DNA of 64,000 nt from CAVXEH01 sp963805305 (GCA_963805305.1 CAWDTM010000003.1:372001-436000); one strand, 5' to 3'. Numbered from the stretch's first letter, positions 16,501 to 27,935 are shown. Numbers and translations: made by a program. The notes: generated from the letters alone by a model not told the origin.

Positions 16501-16982
16501 ATCGGCTGGTGCCGACCGATAACGTCCCGTACGCCGTCGACCAGCACTACCAGATCGCGCTCCTCGCCGACTGGTGCAACGAATGCGGCACGTGCGTGAC
16601 GGCCTGCCCGACGGCGGGCGCGCCCTACCGGGACAAGCCGCGCCTCTACGTCAACCGCGAGGAGTTCGCGGCCGAGGAGGCGAACGCCTTCCTGCTCCTG
16701 CCGGGAGGCGCCATCGAGGGCCGGTTCGCGGGAGCGACCCACAAGCTCGAGATGGGCGACACGCTCCGCTACACGGCCCCGGGCGTGCAGGCGGTCCTCG
16801 ACGCGGAGACCCTGGCGCTGCTCGAGGCGACGCCGGCGGGGGCCGTGGAGGGAACCGCCTACTCGCTGCTTCCCGCGGCGACGATGGCCACCCTGCTCAG
16901 CGGGCTGGCGCGCTCCGCGCCGCACCTGCCGAGCCTCAGCGGGACGCCGGGCTCGTTCGTAGCCGATCCGCAGCCCAGCTGA
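13596..16982 (+). CDS. ygfK: YgfK-like iron-sulfur flavoprotein (putative selenate reductase subunit family)
   Basis: The 1128-residue multidomain protein matches YgfK. Residues 1 to about 450 are dihydroorotate-dehydrogenase-like (LDTPFGVAAGPHTQLAQN, ELKTVQTLDQIDVHKPCID). Residues about 455-540 form a DPD/GltD-type Fe-S region (FDCIEAPCIDMCAIDQQVP, GRVCDHLCENTC). Residues about 560-860 are an FAD/NAD module (VAIVGAGPAGLAAAEAL, VGVIGAGDTAMDC). The C-terminus has clusters CLRCDQLCSLCVSVCPN and CNECGTCVTACP. Although named for selenate reduction, family members sit with SsnA and XdhD in anaerobic purine/urate clusters and probably move electrons from NAD(P)H to a purine-ring reduction or accept them from XdhD. 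GGAGGG lies upstream of the ATG. It converges with the PLP gene, 27 nt apart. Confidence 0.88.
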   Translation: MSDRFQPISMEQLTRWVFTELERRDSLFNIPRRAFFAPRPDHRYRLTEHGVELDTPFGVAAGPHTQLAQNIVAAWLVGARVIELKTVQTLDQIDVHKPCIDVEDEGYNVEWSQELRVHQSFDEYLRAWVLIHTLHRRLGWPGERPGVLFNMSVGYDYAGIQQPNVQWYLNAMADASEWLPAYVDIVAQVEPAVREIEIPTRLSDTITLSTMHGCPPGEIEEISRYLIEERNLQTSVKCNPTLLGADRVRRIVNDDLGYLDVQIPDEAFGHDLAWADAVPMFGRLREASATRGLTFGLKLSNTLEVENGRRTFDRDDTMYLSGRALHAVTTNLASAVAEEFSGDLPLSFAGGADAFNVAHLLGSGVRTATVASDLLKTGGYLRLLQYTEQVDAAFDEVGALDTTDFIQRTAAANGFAGDTGDAAACARFNLRRYAEFVRTDWRYQKASFRTDRSKTVRPLGTFDCIEAPCIDMCAIDQQVPRYMDAVGRGDIAEAVRVVREDNPLPIILGRVCDHLCENTCVRTHLDQPLAIRQIKRFIMDREETDPDPRAPERSGAGHRVAIVGAGPAGLAAAEALARLGVAVTIFEARPYAGGMVGSAIPAYRLPGARLEQDLARVERLGVEIRYSMHAGTDVTIDGLKADGYEAVFVAIGAQVGRRLGLPGEDAAGILDGITFLRDVREGHPPSVGPRVGVIGAGDTAMDCTRTAMRIGATTTSLIYRRTVDQMPADREEIHAIREEGVQIVEHTRPVGLRVVDGRLAALVCVQTEYRDERDGSGRKIPFDVEGSEFEIELDTLVLAVSQHAALDCFGDSPPEVTSSGYLAVDPDTLETSVPGVYAGGDVSAHGPASIVRAAADGKRAARAIAARFGIGDGDHDRDEGPVDLQELQLRRGRRQYRVPVASTPIEQRSGFEETIVGYSPTEAAAEAARCLRCDQLCSLCVSVCPNMALLTYEVTPVRATLPELTLAGDRLVPTDNVPYAVDQHYQIALLADWCNECGTCVTACPTAGAPYRDKPRLYVNREEFAAEEANAFLLLPGGAIEGRFAGATHKLEMGDTLRYTAPGVQAVLDAETLALLEATPAGAVEGTAYSLLPAATMATLLSGLARSAPHLPSLSGTPGSFVADPQPS

Positions 16983-17009
16983 GCGGGCCGCCGGGAGACG
17001 GCGCCCGTT

Positions 17010-19906
<2,897 letters not shown>

Positions 19907-19920
19907 TGCTGGCGGTACTC

Positions 19921-21306
19921 CTATGTCGTGCTGACTGGGGCTGCTGAAGGAATGCGGGCTCGGACCAGGCCGCTGGCCGCGCGATGGGCGGCCGCCGCGA
20001 TGGCGGCCTCATCCGCGTTGACCAGCCTGCCGTCCCGGACGACGGGCCGGCCCTCGACGAGGGAGTGGCGGACCCGGCCGGGCCAGGCGAGGACGAGGCC
20101 GGCGACGGGATCGGCCTCGATGCCCGCTGCCGCCAGGCCGGTGATGTCGAAGAGGGCCACGTCGCCGCGCATGCCGGGCTCGAGCGAGCCGAGGTCGTCC
20201 CGGCCCAGGCATGCGGCACCGCCCCGGGTGCCGAGCCAGAGGGCCGCCCGAGCGCCCATCGCCTCGGGACCGCCCCGCGACCTCGCGACCAGGAGGGCCT
20301 GACGGACCTCGCCCAGCATGTGCCCGCCGTCGTTCGACGCGGAGCCGTCCACGCCAAGACCAACGGCCACGCCGGCCTCGCGAAGCTCCGCGACCGGTGC
20401 TGAGCCGGACCCGAGGCGCATGTTCGACGTGGGGCAGTGGGCGACGGCGGTCTGCGACGCTGCGAGCCTGGCCACGTCGCCGGCCGAGAGGTGGACGGCG
20501 TGGGCCAGCCAGACGTCCGGACCCAGGAAGCCCAGCTCATCGAGCAGGTCAACGGGGCGACGGCCGAAGCGCTGCAGGCAGAACGCCTCCTCGTCGGGCG
20601 TCTCGGCGATGTGGGTGTGAAGGCGGACGCCCAGGCGGCGCGCGAGCCGTGCCGATTCCCGCATCAGGCCCTCGCTCGCCGAAAACGGGGAGCAGGGCGC
20701 GACGCCAATGCGGACCATGGCCCCGGGGGCGGGATCGTGGAAGCGGGCCACGGCCTCCTCCGTCCCGGCGAGGATGGTGTCGGTGTCCTGGACGACGCGA
20801 TCGGGTGGCAGACCGCCCTCCGAGGCGCCGAGGTCCATGGATCCGCGGCACGGGTGGAAGCGGAGGCCGATCTCCCCGGCCGCTTGGATCGCGGCGGCCA
20901 GCAGGTCACCGGCGCCGACCGGAAAGACGTACTGATGATCGGTGGAGGTCGTGCAGCCGGAGAGCGCGAGCTCGGCGAGGCCGGCGGCCGCAGCGACGTG
21001 GACCCACTCCGCGTCGACGTTGGCCCAGACGGGATAGAGCTCGGTCAGCCAGCCGAAGAGGCCGCTGCCCTGCGCCCTGGCCCTGGTCAGGCCCTGGTAG
21101 AGGTGGTGATGGACGTTGACGAGCCCGGGCAGCGCCACGCAGCCGCGCCCGTCGACGATCTCGGTGCCCGGCATCTCCGGGGGGCGGCCAGCACCCAGCC
21201 AGGTGATCACGCCGTTCTCGACCAGGATCGATGCCCCGGCCAGCTCGGTCCCGGCATCGTCCATGGTGACGACGATGTCGCAGTCGGCGACGAGGAGGCG
21301 GCTCAC
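19921..21306 (-). CDS. 8-oxoguanine deaminase (amidohydrolase)
   Basis: The 461-residue protein is a full-length amidohydrolase of the 8-oxoguanine deaminase/atrazine chlorohydrolase family. It has metal site GLVNVHHHLYQGLTRA, STDHQYVFP, second His in RLHTHIAETPDEE, LAHAVHLSAGDV, HCPTSNMRLGSG, and metal Asp in GVDGSASNDGGHML. The family converts 8-oxoguanine to urate and ammonia, feeding the same pathway as xanthine dehydrogenase. Unlike the SsnA-like protein, it keeps its whole N-terminal beta domain (MSRLLVADCDIVVTMD). It sits 18 nt after xdhD in the operon. Confidence 0.85.
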   Translation of the reverse strand: MSRLLVADCDIVVTMDDAGTELAGASILVENGVITWLGAGRPPEMPGTEIVDGRGCVALPGLVNVHHHLYQGLTRARAQGSGLFGWLTELYPVWANVDAEWVHVAAAAGLAELALSGCTTSTDHQYVFPVGAGDLLAAAIQAAGEIGLRFHPCRGSMDLGASEGGLPPDRVVQDTDTILAGTEEAVARFHDPAPGAMVRIGVAPCSPFSASEGLMRESARLARRLGVRLHTHIAETPDEEAFCLQRFGRRPVDLLDELGFLGPDVWLAHAVHLSAGDVARLAASQTAVAHCPTSNMRLGSGSAPVAELREAGVAVGLGVDGSASNDGGHMLGEVRQALLVARSRGGPEAMGARAALWLGTRGGAACLGRDDLGSLEPGMRGDVALFDITGLAAAGIEADPVAGLVLAWPGRVRHSLVEGRPVVRDGRLVNADEAAIAAAAHRAASGLVRARIPSAAPVSTT

Positions 21307-21324
21307 GCGGCCGCCGGGCTCATG

Positions 21325-23979
21325 TCAGCGCCCCTCCGACGCGGCGCGCCGGGCGCGGGCGGCAAGGCGTGGCACGGCGGCCCGCGCGGCAGCCGAGTCG
21401 CTCATGGGCAGCCGGGTCCGGCGAATCCCGTCGAAGGCGTAGAGTGCGCCGGCGACCGCCGATGCGGTGGGCACCAGGGCGATCTCGCCCACCCCCTTGG
21501 CCCCATACGGGCCGTAGGGCGACGGCTCCTCGACGAAGATAACCTCCACCGGCGGCATGCCCGTCGGCGGAATGATGCCGAGCGACTTGAGCGTCATGGT
21601 CATGGGCCGGCCGTCCTCGACGACGAACTCCTCAGTCAGGGCATGGCCGAGCCCCATGTGCACGCCGCCCTCGATCTGCCCCTCCAGGAGGGTCGGGTTG
21701 ATGGCCTTGCCGACGTCATGGGCGGCGACCACCCGCTCCAGCCGGCCCTCGTCATCGAGGATCACCACCTGCGTCGCCCAGCCGTAGGCGAAATGGGTGA
21801 CCGGATCCGGCGTCGTCGCCTCGGGTGGCGTCGTCCAGTCGACCTTGAACTCGCCGTAGAACTCGCGCCCGGCGAGAGAGGCAAGCGGGGCGCTGCCCAG
21901 CTCCTCGCGAAGCTGCGCCGCGGCGGCAATGACCGCCCGACCACCGAGCATCGTCGAACGCGAGGCGGTCGTCTGGCCGGTGTCGAGCTCGTGCCGCGTG
22001 TCGACCCGGACCGTGACCTCGCGGGCCGAGAGGCCCAGCTCTTCGCAGGCGATCTGGGCCAGGACGGTGTCGCAGCCCTGGCCCATCTCCGTCCAGGAGT
22101 GGAACAGGGTGAGGGTGCCATCGGCCTCGGGCCGCAGGATGACCCGGCCGCGCTCCATCATCCCGTTGCCGATGCCGGAGTTCTTGACCGCGCAGGCGAT
22201 TCCGGCGTAGCGCGCCCCGCGGTACGCGTCGCGCACGGCCAGCAACGTCTGCTTGATGCCAACGCCGGGCCCCAGCTTCTGGCCCGTCCCGTACCGGTCG
22301 CCCTCGGCGACAGCGTTTCGCCAGCGGATCTCCCAGCCGTCGATCCCGACGCGCTCGGCGAGGCGATCGAGCATCCCCTCGATGGCGAAGTTGGCCTGGT
22401 TCGCCCCGAAGCCGCGCATGGCCCCGCAGGGCGGGTTGTTCGTGTAGACGGCCCGGGCCTCGACGTCGACGTTCGGGACGCGGTAAGCGCTGCAGGCGTG
22501 GCCGGTGGCCCGCTCCAGCACCTTGGCACCGACGCTCGCGTAGGCGCCGGTGTCACCCACCATCCTGGCCCGCACCGCGACGAGCCGGCCCTCCTCGTCG
22601 CAGGCAACCGTGTACTCCGACGTGATCGGATGGCGCTTGACGTGGAACCGGAGGCTCTCGGCCCGGCTCAGCGTCACCCGCGCGGGCCGGCCGGTCAGTC
22701 GCGAGAGGAGTGCGGCATGGCACTGGACACCCAGGTCCTCCTTGCCGCCGAACCCGCCGCCGCTGGCGACCATCCAGACCCGGACGCGATCCTCCGGCTC
22801 GCCCAGGAACGAGGCGATCTGGCGTCGATCCTCCCAGATGCCCTGACCCTGCGAGGAGATGTCGATGGATCCGTCCTCCGCCGGAACCGCGAGCGATGAC
22901 TCTGGCTCGAGGAACGCATGCTCGATGAACTGGGTGTGGAACGTTTCGCTCATGACGTGGGCCGCCGAGGCGAGGGCCGCGTCGACGTCGCCGCGCCGGA
23001 CCCACGAAACGGACAGGACGTTGCCATCGGGATGCAGCGCCGGCGCGTCGGGCTCCATGGCGGCAAAGGGGTCGACGACCGGGCTCAGCACCTCGTACTC
23101 GACCTCGACGAGCTCGGCAGCTCGGCGTGCTGCATGCCGAGTCTCGGCCCCGACCACCGCCAGGATGTCGCCGACGTAGCTCGTGATCTCGCCCTCCGCC
23201 ACGAGCTGCCGCCAGTCCTGCGTGATAGGACCCTGGGTCCGCTCGCCCGGGACATCGCGGGCGGTTGCGACGGCGACGACCCCGGGAACGGCGAGCGCCT
23301 TCGAGACGTCGATGCGCAGAACGCGGGCACGGGGATGGTCCGAGAAATGGACGGCCCCGTGAACGAGCCCGCTGACCGTGAGGTCGTTGACGTACGGCTT
23401 GTCGCCGAGGGCCAGCTCACGGCCGCGCAGGCGGGCGGAGCGCGACCCGACCCGGCCGCTGGTGTCGATCTCGGGCAGAGGCTCGCCGCGTCGCGCGCCC
23501 GCCGCCAGGCTGATGGCGTCGATGATCTTGACGTAGCCCGTGCAGCGGCACAGGTTGCCGGAGAGGGCGTGGGCGATCTCGTCGCGCGTCGGGGTGGGGT
23601 TCCGCGCGAGCAGCGCCTCGGACTTCATGACGATCCCCGGCGAGCAGAAGCCGCACTGCGAGGCGCCCGATGCGACGAAGGCATCCGCCCACAGCTCGCG
23701 ATCCGCCGCCGAGAGGCCCTCCTGGGTCACGACCGCCCGCCCGGCGACCCGCGTCGCGGGCTGGGCGCAGGTCACGACCGCACGCCCGTCCATGAGCACC
23801 GTGCAGGCGCCGCATGAGCCCTCCGGCGCGCAGCCATCCTTGACCGACGTCACGCCGCACGTCTCGCGGAGCAGCTCGATCATCGTCAGGTCCGGCTCGA
23901 TGTCGACGCCCATCTCGACGCCGTTGAGGGTGAAGTCGACGTGCGCGACCCCCTCGCTGGTCTGCTCGCTGCCCGGCAC
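21325..23979 (-). CDS. xdhD: XdhD-type (selenium-dependent family) xanthine dehydrogenase, 2Fe-2S plus molybdopterin subunits fused
   Basis: The product (about 884 residues) begins with two 2Fe-2S clusters (CAPEGSCGACTVLMDG; CGFCSPGIVM with CRCTGY) and continues into the molybdopterin half. Landmarks there are GQGIWEDRRQIASFLG, ASGGGFGGKEDLG, GAMRGFGANQANFA, and GAKGVGEIALVP with the active-site Glu near the end. No FAD subunit is fused or adjacent, so an unusual electron partner such as YgfK is likely. Members of this branch carry a labile Se ligand (family knowledge). GGAAGGAGG precedes two candidate GTG starts; I prefer 23979 (10-nt spacing) over 23988 (1 nt). A longer upstream frame would enter the carbamate kinase gene. 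Confidence 0.85.
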   Translation of the reverse strand: MPGSEQTSEGVAHVDFTLNGVEMGVDIEPDLTMIELLRETCGVTSVKDGCAPEGSCGACTVLMDGRAVVTCAQPATRVAGRAVVTQEGLSAADRELWADAFVASGASQCGFCSPGIVMKSEALLARNPTPTRDEIAHALSGNLCRCTGYVKIIDAISLAAGARRGEPLPEIDTSGRVGSRSARLRGRELALGDKPYVNDLTVSGLVHGAVHFSDHPRARVLRIDVSKALAVPGVVAVATARDVPGERTQGPITQDWRQLVAEGEITSYVGDILAVVGAETRHAARRAAELVEVEYEVLSPVVDPFAAMEPDAPALHPDGNVLSVSWVRRGDVDAALASAAHVMSETFHTQFIEHAFLEPESSLAVPAEDGSIDISSQGQGIWEDRRQIASFLGEPEDRVRVWMVASGGGFGGKEDLGVQCHAALLSRLTGRPARVTLSRAESLRFHVKRHPITSEYTVACDEEGRLVAVRARMVGDTGAYASVGAKVLERATGHACSAYRVPNVDVEARAVYTNNPPCGAMRGFGANQANFAIEGMLDRLAERVGIDGWEIRWRNAVAEGDRYGTGQKLGPGVGIKQTLLAVRDAYRGARYAGIACAVKNSGIGNGMMERGRVILRPEADGTLTLFHSWTEMGQGCDTVLAQIACEELGLSAREVTVRVDTRHELDTGQTTASRSTMLGGRAVIAAAAQLREELGSAPLASLAGREFYGEFKVDWTTPPEATTPDPVTHFAYGWATQVVILDDEGRLERVVAAHDVGKAINPTLLEGQIEGGVHMGLGHALTEEFVVEDGRPMTMTLKSLGIIPPTGMPPVEVIFVEEPSPYGPYGAKGVGEIALVPTASAVAGALYAFDGIRRTRLPMSDSAAARAAVPRLAARARRAASEGR

Positions 23980-24028
23980 CTGCCTCACGCCTCCTTCCGC
24001 TCGGAACACCCGCCTGGACGTGCTCCCA

Positions 24029-24967
24029 TCACCGCACGATCCGGGTTCCCGCATCACCCGCCAGGGCCCGCTCGAGGTTGTCCGGGCTGGTGATGATCGC
24101 CTCGCGCCCGCCGCTCTCGAGGAAGCCGATGCAGGCCTCGATCTTGGGCGCCATGCTGCCCCCCGCGAAGTGCGTTCCCTCGGCGAGGTAGGCCTTCGCC
24201 TCCGCAAGCGTCAGCCGGTCCACCCAGCGCTGCTCCGGGCGGCCCCAGTCCAGCGCGACGCGGTCCACCGCGGTGCTGATCATGAACACGTCGGCGCGGA
24301 TCTGGGTTGCCAGCAGCGCGGACGCGAAGTCCTTGTCGATCACCGCGGCCACCCCATGGAGGTCGCCGTGCTCGTCGGCGACCACCGGGATCCCGCCACC
24401 ACCGACCGTGATTGCCACGTACCCGCCGGAAAGGAGCGCCTTCACGGCCCCCTCCTCGACGATGCGCAGCGGTCTCGGCGAGGCGACGACGCGACGCCAG
24501 CCGCGCCCCGCATCCTCGCGGACGTCCCAGCCCTCCTCGCGACGGCGCATGGCCTGTGCCTCGTCCATGAAGGAGCCAATCGGCTTGGATGGCTTCTTGA
24601 AGGCGGGGTCGTCGGCAGCCACCTCCACCTGGGTCACCACGGTGACCGCCTGTCGGTCGAGCCCCTCCCGCCGGAAGTCGTGCGCCAGGTTCTGCTGCAG
24701 CTCGTAGCCAATGGCCCCCTGGCTGTCCGCGTTGCAGACGTCGAGGGGCACCTCGTGCAGCTCGTGGGCGGCCAGCTCCGACCGGCGCAGGATGAAGCCG
24801 ACCTGCGGTCCGTTGCCGTGGCCGATGGCGACCTCCCAGCCGTCCCGGATGATGCGTGCGATGTGCCCGCTCGTCTCGCCCAGTGCCAGGTACTGGTCCG
24901 GGACGCTCATGTGCTGCGGGTCCTTGATGAGCGAGTTGCCGCCGATGGCGACCACCAGCCGGCTCAT
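24029..24967 (-). CDS. arcC: Carbamate kinase
   Basis: The 312-residue protein has amino-acid-kinase landmarks: VVAIGGNSLIKDP at the N-terminus, GHGNGPQVGFILRRSE, VTVGGGGIPVV, STAVDRVALDWG and FAGGSMAPKIEA. It transfers phosphate from carbamoyl phosphate to ADP, giving ATP, CO2 and ammonia. This is the energy-yielding step when carbamoyltransferases run in the catabolic direction. Its ATG overlaps the YgeW stop (ATGA). Confidence 0.93.
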   Translation of the reverse strand: MSRLVVAIGGNSLIKDPQHMSVPDQYLALGETSGHIARIIRDGWEVAIGHGNGPQVGFILRRSELAAHELHEVPLDVCNADSQGAIGYELQQNLAHDFRREGLDRQAVTVVTQVEVAADDPAFKKPSKPIGSFMDEAQAMRRREEGWDVREDAGRGWRRVVASPRPLRIVEEGAVKALLSGGYVAITVGGGGIPVVADEHGDLHGVAAVIDKDFASALLATQIRADVFMISTAVDRVALDWGRPEQRWVDRLTLAEAKAYLAEGTHFAGGSMAPKIEACIGFLESGGREAIITSPDNLERALAGDAGTRIVR

Positions 24968-25941
24968 CGCATCACCAGGGCCATGACGGCCTTCTGCGCG
25001 TGGAGGCGGTTCTCCGCCTCGTCGTAGACGACTGACTGCGGACCGTCGATGACCGCATCGGCGACTTCGACGTTGCGATCCGCGGGTAGCGGGTGCATGA
25101 AGATCGCCTCCGGGTTTGCGAGGGCCATCCGGCGCTCGTCAGTGATCCAGTCGGTGTACTTCGACGCGATGGCGGCGCCATCGGCCTCGTCGGTGGCGGT
25201 CAGCATGGCGCCCCAGCTCTTGGCGTAGGCGACATCGGTCCCGCGGAAGCCGGCATCGAAGTCGTCGAGCATCTCGAAGGAGCCACCGGACGCCTTGGCG
25301 TTCTGCGCCGCCTCGTCGACGAGCTCGGGCATGAGCTTGAACTCCGGCGGGTGCACGAGCCGCACGTTCATGCCGAAGCGGCTGGCCAGCAGGATCAGGT
25401 CCTGCGGCACGCTGATCGGCTTCTGGTAGCTCGACGCGTAGGCCCAGCTGACGGTGATCGTCTTCCCGCGCGGGTCGCCGAGCTTCTCGCGGATGGTGAG
25501 CAGGTCGGCAAGCGTCTGGTGCGGGTGATACAGGTCGCACTGCATGTTCAGGACGGGGACGCGGGACGCCTCCGCGACCTCGCGGATGTACTGGTTTCCG
25601 ACGCCCCAGTCCACGTGGCGGATGGCGATCCCGTCGTTGTAGCGACCCAGGATCTCGCCGATCTCCGTGGGTGTGTCGCCGTGGGCGATCTGCGTCGTGC
25701 GGCTCTCGATGAACTGGGCGTGCCCACCCAGCTGGGCCATGCCGGCCTCGAAGCTCGCACGGGTCCGCGTGGAGGAGAAGAAGAAGAGCATCGCCAGCAC
25801 CTTGTCGCGGAGCAGGGGATGTCCGATCCCCAGCGCCCGCTCGCGCTTCAGCTGCGCGGCGACCTCGAGGACGGTCTCGATCTCCTCCGTCGTCCAGTCG
25901 GACAGGCTGATGAGGTCTCGACCGCGAAGTCCGGTCTGCAT
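24964..25941 (-). CDS. ygeW: Knotted carbamoyltransferase YgeW
   Basis: The 325-residue protein has the carbamoyl-phosphate motif FSSTRTRASFEAGM near residue 55, QCDLYHPHQTLADL, and MHPLPADRNVEV in the place of the HCLP loop. SWAYASSYQKPISVPQ is characteristic of YgeW. YgeW proteins have a trefoil-knotted transcarbamylase fold and sit in purine/allantoin clusters next to carbamate kinase. Recent work ties them to anaerobic urate breakdown. Expected role: phosphorolysis of a carbamoylated purine fragment to carbamoyl phosphate. It lies 13 nt after the ATCase-like gene. Confidence 0.88.
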   Translation of the reverse strand: MQTGLRGRDLISLSDWTTEEIETVLEVAAQLKRERALGIGHPLLRDKVLAMLFFFSSTRTRASFEAGMAQLGGHAQFIESRTTQIAHGDTPTEIGEILGRYNDGIAIRHVDWGVGNQYIREVAEASRVPVLNMQCDLYHPHQTLADLLTIREKLGDPRGKTITVSWAYASSYQKPISVPQDLILLASRFGMNVRLVHPPEFKLMPELVDEAAQNAKASGGSFEMLDDFDAGFRGTDVAYAKSWGAMLTATDEADGAAIASKYTDWITDERRMALANPEAIFMHPLPADRNVEVADAVIDGPQSVVYDEAENRLHAQKAVMALVMR

Positions 25942-25954
25942 CTGTCGTCCCCCC

Positions 25955-26909
25955 TTACTCTGCCGCGCCGAGGATCAGGGTCAGGAGCGCCATGCGCAGC
26001 GGCACCCCGTTGAAGGCCTCGACCCAGTAGCGCTGGTGGCGGGTCTCGTCGACATCGGCCGGCAGCTCGTCCATGCGTGGCAGCGAGTGCAGGATGATCG
26101 AGGAGCGCTTCGCCTCGTCGCGGAGCAACTCCCGGGTGACCCGGTAGGCTTCCGGGGTCAGTCCGGTCTCGCCGCCGCGCTCGACGCGCGACTGCGTGTA
26201 GTCGGCCTGGACCACCGGCTCCATGTAGATGACGTCCGCCTCGCCGATGGCCTCGGCCACCGAGTCGGCGACCCGGTACGCGACGTTGAGCTGGTCGAGC
26301 TCGGCGGTGAACTCCGGCAGGAGGCTCATCTCCGGCGGGCTGACGATGATCGCCTCCGCGTCGAACTGCGAGAGCGCGTAGAGGATGGAATGCATGGTCC
26401 GCATCCGCATGTCACCGACGAGCATGTAGGTCAGCCCGTCCAGGGTTCCCAGCTCGGACCAGATCGTGTACAGGTCGGTGAGGACCTGGGTCGGATGCTC
26501 GCCCCAGCCGTCGCCGCAGTTGATGACCGGGACACTCGCCCAGCGCGCCGCCTCCGCGGGGGCGCCCTGCTGGAAGTGGCGGATGGCGATGACGTCGCCG
26601 TAGTACTCGAGCATGTGGAAGGTGTCCTTGATCGACTCCTGGTAGAAGTCGCCGGCGCGCGTCATCTTCGCGTCGGAGAAGCCCAGGACGTGGCCGCCCA
26701 GGCGGTGCATAGCCGCCTCGGTCGAGAGGCGGGTGCGGGTCGAGGGCTGGTAGAACGCGGTCAGCAGCGACTTGTCCCTTGAGGAGATCGGTGTTGCGCC
26801 GATCTCGCGCGAACTCCTTCAGGTCCTCAGCGACACCGAAGACCCGGAAGAACTCGTCGCGGCTGAAGTCCTTCAGCGAGAGGATGTCGCGACCATTGAA
26901 GCTGCGCAT
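25955..26909 (-). pseudogene. Aspartate carbamoyltransferase-like gene with an apparent one-base frameshift
   Basis: Two frames together make one ATCase-like protein of about 317 residues. The first encodes the N-terminus from ATG 26909 (MRSFNGRDILSLKDFSRDEF ... NTDLLK). The second encodes the rest: DKSLLTAFYQPSTRTRLSTE, then GDGWGEHPTQVLTDLY and HSLPRMDELPADVD. The frame changes at the GGG run 26776-26778; removing one G restores LLKDKSLLTAFYQPSTRTR. Everything else is intact, including AAGGAGG before the start, so a sequencing or assembly error or a recent mutation is likelier than old decay. As second gene of the regulon it probably acts with YgeW on carbamoylated intermediates. Confidence 0.75.
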
Positions 26910-26962
26910 TGCGGTGGAACCTCCTTAGGAACCGGTACAGACGATGGACCTGGATGTGGTGC

Positions 26963-27712
26963 TCATTCGCGGGCGGTGAGCTGGTTCACACGACGGTTCA
27001 CGTGGAACCGGAAGTGCCCGGGGCTGAAGTAGCTGAGCGAGTGGTCGACGACGCTTCCGTCCTTTGCGAACAGCTGCGCCGTGAGCTTGAGCAGGGGGTC
27101 GCCCACGCCGATGCTCAGCCAGCGGGTCAGCTCGCGGTCGGCGGCCACCGCGCTGAGCTCCGTGCGGGAATGGCCGAGGGGCCCATCGGGACGCCGAAGC
27201 AGCAGGTCGAGGACCGACCCGTGGAACTCGTCCCGCAGCACGCGCGGATCGAGCGTGCCCGCCGGCAGGACGTCGATGAGGTAGGCGATGGGCAGCTCAC
27301 CCGAGACGATGACGCGCTCGACGGCGAGCACGGGGCTCCCCTCGGCGAGCTTGAGGTTCTCGCCCTCGCTGCGCGTCGCGGTCCGCTCGTCGATCCTGCA
27401 CTCGCCCATGTGGATCTCGACCCCGATCCGCTCCGCGAGCGTCTCGAGGCTTTCGAGCTCCTCGAGGCCGGCCTCCATGAGCGGATGGCCCGGCGTCAGG
27501 AACGTCCCGATACCGTGCCAGCGGACGATCAGCCCACTCTGCTCGAGCTGCGAGAGGGCCTCGCGCAGCGTGGCCCGGCTGACGCCCAGCTGCTGGCTCA
27601 GGATCGCCTCCGACGGCATGAGCCCGTCCTTGCCCCCAAGGGTCCCGGAGCGGATGCCCGCAACGATCTCCAGGGCAGCCTGGCGCGCGAGCGTCGGGGT
27701 GCGCCGAACCAT
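26963..27712 (-). CDS. GntR-family transcriptional regulator (HutC/UTRA type), purine operon regulator
   Basis: The 249-residue protein has an N-terminal winged helix (MPSEAILSQQLGVSRATLRE, LEQSGLIVRWHGIGTFL) and a C-terminal UTRA ligand domain (VLAVERVIVSGELPIAYLID, DPLLKLTAQLFAKDGSVVDH). AGGAGG sits 7 nt before the ATG at 27712. It is the first gene of the catabolic operon, 53 nt before the ATCase-like gene. Its promoter region carries two GTCAGATG-type sites, so it probably autoregulates and binds the matching sites at 12.2-12.4 kb. A purine or ring-opened intermediate is the expected ligand (inference). Confidence 0.88.
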   Translation of the reverse strand: MVRRTPTLARQAALEIVAGIRSGTLGGKDGLMPSEAILSQQLGVSRATLREALSQLEQSGLIVRWHGIGTFLTPGHPLMEAGLEELESLETLAERIGVEIHMGECRIDERTATRSEGENLKLAEGSPVLAVERVIVSGELPIAYLIDVLPAGTLDPRVLRDEFHGSVLDLLLRRPDGPLGHSRTELSAVAADRELTRWLSIGVGDPLLKLTAQLFAKDGSVVDHSLSYFSPGHFRFHVNRRVNQLTARE

Positions 27713-27759
27713 CTAGCTGCCTCCTGCTCGCGTCGCCCGCTGGTCGTCGCCGCGGCGGA

Positions 27760-27838
27760 CGTTAGTCATCTGACGTCTTCTTGTGACACACCGCCCCGGC
27801 GGGGCCCTAGTGCCGTTTGGCCTGTTTCGTCAGATGGC
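27760..27838 (-). promoter_or_regulatory. Purine-regulon promoter/operator, copy 3 (GntR operon)
   Basis: On the minus strand this carries AACAGGCCAAACGGCACTAG, then CACAAG and GTCAGATGACTAACG, the same blocks as at 12179-12389, with 52 rather than 55 nt between block starts. A further site reading GCCATCTGAC lies upstream at 27829-27838. The operator ends 53 nt before the GntR ATG. A GC-rich inverted repeat (GCCCCGGCGGGGC) lies between the blocks. Confidence 0.72.
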
Positions 27839-27935
27839 CTCTTCACGAGGCCGGTGGAGGGAGATCCGAGCGTGTCCGGCACAGCGCGGCTGCGCCGCCG
27901 GGAAGCAGGGGCGCCGGCAGCGGCGTCCCCGGGGC

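Noticed and set aside
12384..16925. Very long open frame (about 1500 codons) on the strand opposite ssnA and ygfK
   Set aside because: It is Arg/Gly/His-rich, low-complexity translation of the antisense frame of GC-rich genes, with no domain signatures, while the plus-strand genes carry clear motifs.
21325..24207. Upstream start of xdhD at 24207
   Set aside because: The extra residues are Arg/Ser-rich, lie within the carbamate kinase gene and lack homology; the GTG starts near 23980 have AGGAGG.
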